A stretch of 11,386 bases of DNA from Isohypsibius dastychi (Eukaryota > Tardigrada > Eutardigrada > Parachela > Isohypsibiidae). Under the pieces are notes generated by a model. The model saw only the letters and a list, made by a program, of their open reading frames with translations, searched no databases and was not told the origin of the DNA. The stretch covers positions 1 through 11,386 of the forward strand of contig JAQIWT010001313.1 of the NCBI GenBank assembly GCA_034696485.1. The letters are read 5' to 3'. The position numbers and the translations under genes are program-made. Positions 1-6,846 of this stretch are shown one piece after another (the first letter of the stretch is position 1; each line of letters opens with the position of its first letter).

Positions 1-60
1 TTAAAACCGTGACTGGTTTAAAAGGTCACTGCTTCCTAAACCAAGGAAGAGTTAATAAAT

Positions 61-77
61 CTTACTTACTTACTTAC
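61..77. repeat. (CTTA)n microsatellite
   Basis: Slightly more than four perfect copies of CTTA lie at the left edge of the window, next to an AATAAA string. This is a simple tandem repeat with no visible function. Confidence 0.8.
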
Positions 78-402
78 CAGATACCACGATACAGTACCCC
101 CTACGGTCTAAGGGTAACTACCCGCCTGAGGGTGACGTCGTTGCGTTCGCAGTGTTCTCGCGTTTCAGTCTGTTCTGACGACGTTCTTTCTTGGCTTCTG
201 GAGCGAAAAAAGCGGAAGAAAATATCCTGAAATTTCTCATCTCGCGAAATTGCGGAATCGTTTCTCTTGCCACATTGAAAGTTGTTCTTGGGTGAGTCAG
301 TGAAAACAGCTGCTTTCGGAAGTTTATCCTGCTGAAGTGTGGCGGTCTGAAGGGATTGATGGAAGAACTTGCATTCTGACGTTGGTTCTCTTAATTTTCC
401 AG

Positions 403-444
403 ATGAAAATAACCGTCACGTCGTTTCGAGGAATTTGTTTCTGA
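403..444 (+). other. Upstream ORF in the probable 5' leader
   Basis: ATG at 403 is the first base of a putative leader exon that follows TTTTCCAG. It opens 13 codons ending in TGA at 442-444, well before the main ATG at 668. If the exon is in the mature leader, scanning ribosomes would meet this uORF first and it could lower translation of the 53BP1-like protein. The spliced leader itself is inferred. Confidence 0.3.
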
Positions 445-667
445 TCCAACAGATTGATCTGGTAAGTGGCATCTATGTATTAGAAGAATTTGAAGGGGGG
501 TCTTTCGAGAATCTCTTGAGAATCTTTCTTGTTTTGGTTTTCTGAGCTGGGACGGTTCTGGTCGACATTTTTCCGGCTAGAGGGGTGGCTGGGAATAGTA
601 TTTTTTTTTGTATTTTCGGCGCGTGATGTAAATTGGATTACCCAGCCTGTTCGTCAGGTTGAAAAAT

Positions 668-3600
668 ATGGAGGCGATGGAAGTCGACCAGACTCAGGAT
701 CAGGGGTTGAATGTCGAAACAGAAGCTCAGCGATCTGACAATAACGGTAGTGGTGTTTTGTGCTTGAATTTCACTGCTTCCAGATATCTGATACCTTTTC
801 GTTTCAGGATTTCACCATTTAGACGACAAGGTTGATGAGATTGTTGATGCAAAGAAATCGAACGGTCACCCAGCAGGTTGTTTTCGAAATTTGCTGAACT
901 GTAAAATGGGGTCCTTACATTATCCCCTTCAGAGCTGATAAAAGAAAAGTCGCCGTCCCTTAACGGTTTCACTGAAAAAACAACCAGCGGCAAAGCAGAG
1001 ATGTCCGAAAGAGATTCTGGTCGAAGTCGCGCATCTCGGGAAGGAAGCTCTTCCTCGTCTGTCAGAAATGTTAGCTCCTTCTCGCGGATTCCGTCGAAAG
1101 GTTATTCGGTCCAGCGGACGACGATAATCAAGCACTTCAAGCGTGTCACAATCAGCGAACAGTACTACGAAAATGGGCAGCAGGCGTTTTCGGTTCCACC
1201 TGTACGTCGTCGATCGTCAGATAATCTCCAGATTCGATTTTATCGCTTTCTTTTTTAGGTGGTTGAGGATACCGAGACAGATTCGCAGGAATCGATTGTG
1301 GATATCGCTACGTGTTCCAGGGATGCTTTCCAGGCAGCCCGAAGTCGTTCTAAGCTCGCCGGCATCGAAGAGGTTATTGGAGACGTCGCTGATACGGTGG
1401 ATACAATTCCGACCGTGCAGGAGCCAAGTGAAGCAGGTAGTTTCACGCTGATTCAGAGCGCATGACATGAATGTAGCTGTCCTGTTTGTTCAGATGCTTC
1501 ATCGACAGCTGGAAGCGATGTCGCCGTTCTGCGGAAGGGTGGAAAGCGGCGAGAGTTGTTGAGTGAAGATGAAGATGAACCACCGAAATCGAAACCGAGC
1601 TCTCGAAAGTCGGGCAAGGCCAACACCAACGACGAAGAGTTTCCTAATGGTGAACTGCTGCGATTCTTCGTCCTGATAGTTGTTATTATCGAGTTATTCG
1701 CAGGATCTTACGTTCTGGCAAAACATACCGACAACATCTACTATCCAGCCACTGTTGAGCAAAAGGATCCTATTTTCTCGACGTGAGCCGTTTCCGTTCA
1801 ATGCTAAAATGTCACATCCCATGCATATTTTTCAGTAATTTTTATGTTGTGTACCTCGGCACTAAGGAGAAAGAATCCGTTCACCGCTCGTCTGTATTGA
1901 AGCCGAAAGAATGGATGACTGTCGGTCAAGATATACTTGTGAAGACTGCAAAGTTGCCGAGTGGGGTAGATTATGAATCTGGTACAATCCTGGAAGTTGA
2001 GAAGATGGAAGGAAAGGCTCCTCGTTACCGTGTTAAACTTGGTGATGAAGAAAAAAGGTTTGTATTTTGCCCTTAGCATCACTAGGTTCTCCATTCCTTC
2101 TTGTATTTGAAAACTTCGAAAACATCATTTGGCGTTCCAGCTAATTTGCTTTTTTGTAGCGTTAATCTTTCGGAAGTTGCGTTAGACGAAGATCAGACGC
2201 TACAGAAAAAGTTTGAAAATGGAAAGAGTAAGACGACCTTTTTCAGCAGCTACAAGTGTTGATGGTTTGTTATCTTTGAAGAGAAGCCAGAGCCAGTCAG
2301 CACCACTTCAAAGCGGTCGGAGTCGCCAGCTGAAAATGGAAAGGCTTCTGAGAAAGGCAAGACGTTTGAGGGTTCTGAACTAACCACCGTTAATGCCCGT
2401 TTGCTGTAGGCCCTATCAGTACATTCGCGAGTCATCCTGAAAAATTCATCAAAGGTGTATCCCTTGTCTTATGGTGATTTACTGTTGTGATAAAACATCT
2501 GAATTCTCAGGTGCTTTGGTATTCGCGAGATGGGATGATGGCCGATATTATCCAGGAAGGATCTTCAGAGCAAAGAAAAGCTCGATCGAGATTCAGTTCT
2601 TGGATGGTGAAGAAGCCGATGTTTCGACAAGTAAAATTGCGATTGCTGAGGATGTGGTTGTACCTGGGGCGATAATTCAGACTCAGCTCCGTAATGGAAA
2701 ATACGACACGGCCACGATCACCGAAGTCAACTTCTCGGGAGAAGATACAGAAACAAAAGTGAAGTTGTCGGCTGGCGGCATGGAATCGTGAGCGTTTAGT
2801 TTTTGTCCTTGTGACTGTGTCTGAGTAGTGTATGTTATTATAGGCGCAGTATTCAAGAGTTATGTTTCGTGGAGGAGGATATTCCATGGCCAGGAGAAAA
2901 ATCAAAATCTCCCGTGAAGACTGAAAAGTCAGACCGGACCGCTCGTTCCTCGAAAGCCTCTGTTGAGCCAGCCAAATCCGAAAAGAAGGCCAGCGTTTCT
3001 AAGCCGAAAGTGTCAAAGAAAACGGAAGTAATTGAACTGGCAAGCGATGAAGAGGACGCTGATGCCACAAAGGAATCAATCAAAGTCGACGACACGAAGG
3101 TTTACACCGTCAAGTCTATCAAATATTTTCACAGTACGTCGAATTCATCGGTTCATCTAGGACCAGAATAAATTTTGAAGTATAATCGATTTTTCGTAGA
3201 CGAACCTGTCTTCGGCGAGTGGGATGATGGAAGATGGTATGCGGGCCGAGTTACATCTGTGAAAGGAGAGTAAGTATTCATTTTCGATTATGGACCTGTT
3301 CTTGGTTTTTCTCGTTCTTGTTTCTCATTGTAAATTTTTATCTTTGCAGTAAATTCGGTGTGGACTGGTGCGAAAATGATCAGCGAAATCATTTGAATCC
3401 AGAGCAGATTGTTCGGGCATCTGATATCCTGAAGAAAGGCGTTCGGGTCAATGTGATTGTCCCGAATAAAAGCTTCTACGATGAGTTGACTTTGGAGGAA
3501 TATATGGAGAACGGAGTTCATCTCGTTAAAGGGAAGAAGAACGCGATTACCGAGTAAGAATTTCATTGTGGAAAATGAACTTTGCTGGTCTCATTTCTGT

Positions 3601-4809
3601 TATTTTCAGGCGAAGCTTCGACGATATGATGTTGCAAAAGGAAGTTGTCCGGGAATTCAAAAAGAAAGGACACACTGGTTCAGCAGATGGTCCATCTTCA
3701 AGCGGGGCCCGCACGACGACCCCGAAGAGTGAGCATTTCCGATAACTTTAAAATATCGAGATGTTCAAACACTTTTTCCGTTTTAGAGCGGGCTCGATCT
3801 CCCTCACCAGAGCCTGAATCTGCGACAAAGGCCAAACCGGGTGCTAAACGAGGAAGAAAAAGTATTGACAGTCGAAGCTATGTTTTGTCTGGCGCTATAT
3901 TTTTCTTTTATTTGGAGGCATTGCTGAAGAGACACGCGATTCATCGGAGGAGAAAGACGGCAGGCCGTTCACCAGCTGCTCATTTATTGTTACAAGCGGA
4001 TCTGAAAAGGATCCAACTTTCGACCGCGAGACTATCAACAAGATGATCACCGATAATGGCGGATATGTTCTCAATACTTTTGAAGATCTGTCGAAGGTAT
4101 CCGTTTCTAAAACTACCATATTATTTAAAATTTGAAAATTCACCTGTGTTATTTTAGGCTGGCGGAAAGCGATTCTTGATCTCTCCTACTCCATGTCGTA
4201 CAGCTAAATTCTTGCAATGCTTAGCGGCCAACATTCCATGTGTTAGCCACAAATATATTCTCGAAGCTGCCGAAGCCGGCAAACGCGTCGATTTCGAAAA
4301 ACATCGTTTGCCGACTGGCAAATCGAGCACCCTGAACAATATGGTCAAATGGTGAGTTTCGCGGGCTATTTGGTGTGGCCGAGTACTTACCAGTTTTGAT
4401 TTCATCAAGGGTGCCTCGAAAAGGATTGTTTGAGAATATGAAGATCGGACTCGTTGGAGGGACGGCGTTCCAGAACACCTGGGTTCCCGCATTTAAGGCG
4501 GCGAAGGCTGAACCGCACACCATTACGGAGAAAGAACACAACAGCAGTAAAATTTTGTATTTTGTGAGGGAGAGTTGTTCGCAATCTGATATCCTTTCAG
4601 AGATGACTCGATTCGACGTCGTTGTTGCCGAAGATAGTCCTGATGCCAAGATCTGCGAAAATTGTGAAGCTGATTCCGTGCCGCTGGTCACTGTGGAATG
4701 GGTTATCCAGACACTCATCCACGGACTGAAGCAGCCCTACGATAGTTATGCCGTCTCCGAGCCAAGCAGCGCTATGGAGAATTCCGTCAACGTTACCCCT
4801 CGTCGATAA
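668..4809 (+). CDS. tp53bp1: 53BP1-like DNA-damage checkpoint protein with three Tudor modules and tandem BRCT domains (19 exons, 1020 aa)
   Basis: Chromatin reader of DNA double-strand breaks, acting in the nucleus. Proposed coding exons: 668-746, 808-876, 933-1201, 1259-1436, 1494-1649, 1704-1782, 1836-2057, 2160-2227, 2282-2371, 2410-2454, 2511-2787, 2844-3133, 3200-3269, 3350-3553, 3610-3728, 3787-3861, 3918-4096, 4158-4351, 4410-4809. All phases agree, giving 1020 residues. Residues about 113-139 resemble the 53BP1 oligomerisation region (a YYENG stretch like human YYVDG). Tudor modules begin near residues 251, 419 and 608. A possible SUMO-interacting motif (VIEL plus acidic run) lies at 573-582. 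The AKRGRKS nuclear signal is at 758-764, as in human 53BP1. Two BRCT repeats follow (about 780-890 and 893-1010), with CRTAKF (836-841) matching human CRTRKYF and EWVIQTLI matching EWVIQCLI. Human 53BP1 is about 1970 residues, so the N-terminus is far shorter. The ATG at 668 follows a plausible acceptor, but the first exons are the least certain. Family identity is very secure. Confidence 0.92.
1704..2227 (+). other. Tudor module A of the 53BP1-like protein (degenerate methyl-lysine cage)
   Basis: Exons 6-8 encode residues about 251-373. They begin GSYVLAKHTDNIYYPATV, which aligns with the first Tudor strand of human 53BP1 (VVAKWSSNGYFYSGKI). A second Tudor-like fold follows (DILVKT to VNLSEVALDED). 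The cage Trp is His258, Tyr264 is kept, and the Phe/Asp/Tyr cage positions read roughly Tyr/Gly/Lys. The module probably no longer binds methyl-lysine in the standard way. The assignment rests on eye alignment. Confidence 0.65.
2410..2870 (+). other. Tudor module B of the 53BP1-like protein (near-intact cage)
   Basis: The module starts near residue 405 with KFIKGALVFARWDDGRYYPG and ends with RSIQELCFV near residue 520. Trp426, Tyr432, Phe448 and Asp450 occupy the positions of the human cage residues Trp1495, Tyr1502, Phe1519 and Asp1521. Glu452 stands where human has Tyr1523. The second fold runs through VVPGAIIQTQLRNGKYDTA. This is the module most likely to read dimethyl-lysine on histone H4, the human ligand. 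Confidence 0.75.
3200..3728 (+). other. Tudor module C of the 53BP1-like protein (variant cage)
   Basis: The module begins EPVFGEWDDGRWYAGRV (residues 609-625) and continues through GVDWCEND and GVRVNVIV to about residue 715. Trp615 and Tyr621 match the cage, while the Phe, Asp and Tyr positions read Trp637, Glu639 and Asp641. This is a complete aromatic and acidic pocket of altered composition. It lies directly before the nuclear signal and BRCT pair, where the single human module lies. Confidence 0.75.
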
Positions 4810-5060
4810 TTTTTTCGAGCTGCTTATATAGTTTTTTGGAAACCGGACGGCAATTCACCTATTTTCCACAACGCTTTATTGGTTTGAAGTTCTGTCTTTT
4901 TCCAACCGAATTTTGCGTCATGCAGATCTTTGATCATTCTTGAGTTTTTCATCTTGGACTTATGGTACAGACCCATTTCACGCTTTGAGCACACTCTTTT
5001 TGAAATTCATATTTTGTCGCGGAGGCCGCTGACTGCTCCACGTATTTTCAAAACACATTT
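4810..5060. other. Convergent 3' regions of the 53BP1-like gene and the minus-strand gene
   Basis: Two genes end toward each other 251 bp apart. The only AATAAA I see serves the minus strand (TTTATT at 4875-4880 on the plus strand), about 180 bp past that gene's stop and about 65 bp from the 53BP1-like stop. No plus-strand AATAAA is visible before 5061. The 53BP1-like transcript must therefore use a variant signal or run into the neighbour's antisense. No gene lies in the gap. Confidence 0.5.
4875..4880 (-). terminator. Poly(A) signal AATAAA for the minus-strand gene
   Basis: The minus strand reads CCAATAAAGCG here, downstream of the stop at 5061-5063. This would give a 3' UTR of roughly 180-200 nt. 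Confidence 0.5.
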
Positions 5061-5450
5061 CTAGAAAATATCTCGGATGGAATGTATTTCGGTGTTTCGT
5101 TTCCGTATTTCGGCTTTCATTTCCGGTGTCAGCTTGCTGGTGAAAGGATCGAATTGTTCTACAGAACAAACTCTGATTACAACAATGGCTGATGTTGAAA
5201 ACATCAGTACTTGAGTATATTCACCTGGATGTCTCCATAAAAATTTCGCCTCCTCAATGGCTGGCTTGATAGCAAGAGGATAAAAAAATGTGAATACACA
5301 ACCGAATATGATTGCATATTGAACATAAGGGTGGTTTTGTCCAAATCGAACGCGAAACATTCGACGAAACTTTCCCACTGGCTTCTTTTCATAGTACTTT
5401 TTCACCCAATCTTTTGGAGGTTCTATGGGCGATTTCCAGGAAGAATCCAT
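5061..5450 (-). CDS. Unrecognised 129-residue basic protein with two membrane segments
   Basis: The reading frame runs without an intron from ATG at 5450 (MDSSWKSPIEPPKDW...) to TAG at 5061-5063. I do not recognise the family. The N-terminal third is basic (KKYYEKK, KFRRMFRVR, residues 17-35). A hydrophobic segment at about 43-60 (VQYAIIFGCVFTFFYPLA) and a weaker one at about 80-96 suggest a small two-pass membrane protein. The C-terminus is charged. The size and the basic start would fit a mitochondrial inner-membrane protein, but that is inference. The frame stays open for 33 codons upstream of the ATG (to a TGA at 5552-5550) with no acidic residue and many Arg/Leu/Ala, like a presequence, but no ATG is present there. 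A possible unit encoded by another frame ends only 20 nt upstream. Confidence 0.65.
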   Translation of the reverse strand: MDSSWKSPIEPPKDWVKKYYEKKPVGKFRRMFRVRFGQNHPYVQYAIIFGCVFTFFYPLAIKPAIEEAKFLWRHPGEYTQVLMFSTSAIVVIRVCSVEQFDPFTSKLTPEMKAEIRKRNTEIHSIRDIF

Positions 5451-5470
5451 GCTTCTCAAAATTAGACGGA

Positions 5471-5617
5471 TCAAAGAGGGACGAAGACGTCTGGCCGAGA
5501 GAGCGCGGGTTGCAATCCTTTGGGCGTACGCACAGTGATTCGAATTGATTCAGGTTCAAAATTGCGGATCCAAGTGGTCAATGGAGAGCTTCCAGAAGAT
5601 GAATCGGACAAAATAAT
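5471..5617 (-). other. Possible last exon of another small product just upstream of the 129-residue gene
   Basis: On the minus strand a strong acceptor (nine T then AG at 5619-5618) is followed by 48 open codons ending in TGA at 5473-5471. The peptide contains TTWIRNFEPESIRITVRTPK and ends PDVFVPL. It is in a different frame from the downstream protein, and the stop lies 20 nt before its ATG. A start could be the ATG at 5728 (MPEFCFAIGG...). It would join in phase through a weak GTCTTC (5680) or GTCTCG (5668) donor, giving a 63- or 51-nt intron. It may instead be an untranslated leader exon that happens to be open. No family is recognised. Confidence 0.25.
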
Positions 5618-5828
5618 CTAAAAAAAAATCACACTTTCGCTTGCAATCAGCCAGTGATAAAACGAGACAATTTTGAAGACGGATCCCGCTCCCGCTTCGC
5701 CTCCAATAGCGAAACAGAATTCGGGCATCGTACGCCAGTGATACCTCTATACTTTGTCAAACGGCAAGCTAAAAGAGGGGGCGGGTAACTCAACCAAAGA
5801 TTAGCCTTCTACGCCTACGAATTTTCGA

Positions 5829-5847
5829 TGCGTTGCGTTGCGTTGCG
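5829..5847. repeat. TGCGT pentanucleotide tandem repeat
   Basis: Three perfect TGCGT units plus a fourth partial TGCG lie within the divergent promoter. The length may vary between individuals and could alter spacing of promoter elements. Confidence 0.75.
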
Positions 5848-5988
5848 GCTCAAAATCAAAACAACTCCAACAACTTCAAAATTTGATCTGATTCCCAACT
5901 CAACACAAGTTGGTTGTTGCAGTGTATTCATGACATGTTTTGGTGAAGTGATTCTCAAGATAATATTTCCTGATTATTTGCTGGCATT

Positions 5989-6846
5989 ATGAATCGATTC
6001 TATAATTCACCTCCTGAAGAGCTATCAGGGGACCGCGATCTTGCTGATTTTCTAAGTGATGATTCTCAAGGAGCGCGATCATTGTTTTTGGGTTATCTGG
6101 ATGTTCGGGTAACGCGGAAGATGTTGTATGAGTTGATGATACAAGCCGGACCAGTCGAATCCATCAAGCTACTTCCTCCTAAAGACCAGAATAGTCGCAC
6201 GATTGCCTTCGTCAAGTTGGTTTTATTTCTCCGTTTGTCTTCCCTGTTCACAGTTTTTCTGCTTTGCAGATTCGAACATGCCGTTTCATGCCGTTATGCA
6301 TTGCTCATATTTCGGGGCCTGAGTCTGTTTCGCTCCACCATATCGGTTCACTATTCTGGAATGCATAAAACGAGGCCACATCCCGATTATCCTCCATATC
6401 CACCCACGTTTTTTGAACGTCCGACAAATGTGGCCAGTGATCCGACGCAGTCGGAAAACCAGTTGATAAAATCTCGCGTCATTCCTCCATCATATTACGA
6501 CACCGGATATTATCTGGAATCCGGGGATGAACACTATGGGACCGAATCATCTTCTGCCCGACGAACGTCCAAGGAAACCGGTGATCGAAATGGAACGAGA
6601 AATTCTGATTATCGCTCGTCCGGGAGCAGGTATTCCGACACACCCGACAGATCCCAAAAGAAGAGAACAAAAGATTATAGAGATTCAGGAGGCGGATCAG
6701 CAACGTCTAGGCGACAGAGCCACCACCGAGATGATTTCGAGCCTCCTGACGGGATGTCAAGCGATAGAAAATGGAGCAGTAATAAGGATGCCAAAAAGGA
6801 CTACCGCCTCAAGCGTGCCGCGTCTAGGAAGAAGCGAAAGTCGTGA
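5989..6846 (+). CDS. rbm7: RBM7/RBM11-like RRM protein of the nuclear exosome targeting complex
   Basis: Exons 5989-6215 and 6270-6846 encode 267 residues; the intron is 54 nt, phase 2, and splits RNP1. The RRM covers about residues 30-105, with RNP2 as SLFLGYL (31-37) and RNP1 as RTIAFVKF (70-77). The QAGPV after helix 1 and the FEHAVSCRYA after RNP1 match the RBM7 signature (QAGPV, FKHEVSVPYA) better than SF3B4 or other RRMs. The rest is a Pro/Tyr-rich stretch (HPDYPPYPPTFFERP) and a long Ser/Arg/Lys/Asp-rich tail ending KRAASRKKRKS, a likely nuclear signal. In other animals RBM7 binds U-rich RNA and, with ZCCHC8 and MTR4, hands transcripts to the nuclear exosome. The same role is inferred here. 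The ATG at 5989 is the only good start before the RRM. Confidence 0.87.
   Translation: MNRFYNSPPEELSGDRDLADFLSDDSQGARSLFLGYLDVRVTRKMLYELMIQAGPVESIKLLPPKDQNSRTIAFVKLVLFLRLSSLFTVFLLCRFEHAVSCRYALLIFRGLSLFRSTISVHYSGMHKTRPHPDYPPYPPTFFERPTNVASDPTQSENQLIKSRVIPPSYYDTGYYLESGDEHYGTESSSARRTSKETGDRNGTRNSDYRSSGSRYSDTPDRSQKKRTKDYRDSGGGSATSRRQSHHRDDFEPPDGMSSDRKWSSNKDAKKDYRLKRAASRKKRKS

Larger units (their letters stand above)
1..667 (+). promoter_or_regulatory. Promoter and probable spliced 5' leader of the 53BP1-like gene
   Basis: No coding gene is recognised here. An AATAAA-like string near 54-59 could belong to a gene off the left edge. A CTTA tetranucleotide run follows at 61-77, and a CRE-like TGACGTC lies at 133-139. 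Two intron-like units suggest a spliced leader. The first runs from GTGAGT at 292 to TTTTCCAG ending at 402 (111 nt). The second runs from GTAAGT at 462 to CGTCAG ending at 657 (196 nt). Joining them leaves leader exons ending at 291, at 403-461 and at 658-667, directly before the ATG at 668. The donors are near consensus, but there is no transcript evidence. The middle leader exon carries a 13-codon upstream ORF (403-444). Confidence 0.4.
5451..5988. promoter_or_regulatory. Divergent promoter region between the minus-strand gene and the RBM7-like gene
   Basis: The two ATGs point away from each other 538 bp apart. The gap holds a GC box (GGGGGCGGG, 5777-5785), a TGCGT tandem repeat (5829-5847) and a CCAACT/CAACTT-rich stretch at about 5865-5880. 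The half nearer 5450 probably contains leader or small-ORF sequence of the minus-strand unit. No clear TATA box is seen on either strand. Confidence 0.5.

Noticed and set aside
61-77. Telomere-like or CRISPR-like repeat at the left edge
   Set aside because: The CTTA run is a short microsatellite with no spacers and no match to common animal telomere units.
2507-2905. 132-codon minus-strand open frame over Tudor module B
   Set aside because: It is a shadow of the 53BP1-like coding exons and crosses a well-supported intron.
4221-4718. 165-codon open frame on the minus strand across the BRCT exons
   Set aside because: It lies antisense to exons 18-19, which encode a clear BRCT pair with correct splice phases. 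The antisense peptide has no family features.
668-4809. Alternative identity as a generic Tudor or BRCT protein (for example a PHF20 or PAXIP1 relative)
   Set aside because: The order of oligomerisation-like segment, Tudor modules, AKRGRKS signal and BRCT pair, with CRTAKF and EWVIQTLI, is specific to 53BP1.
5190-5225. 36-nt GT...AG interval inside the minus-strand membrane-protein gene
   Set aside because: It is shorter than any other intron in the window, lacks a pyrimidine tract, and the frame reads through it without a break.
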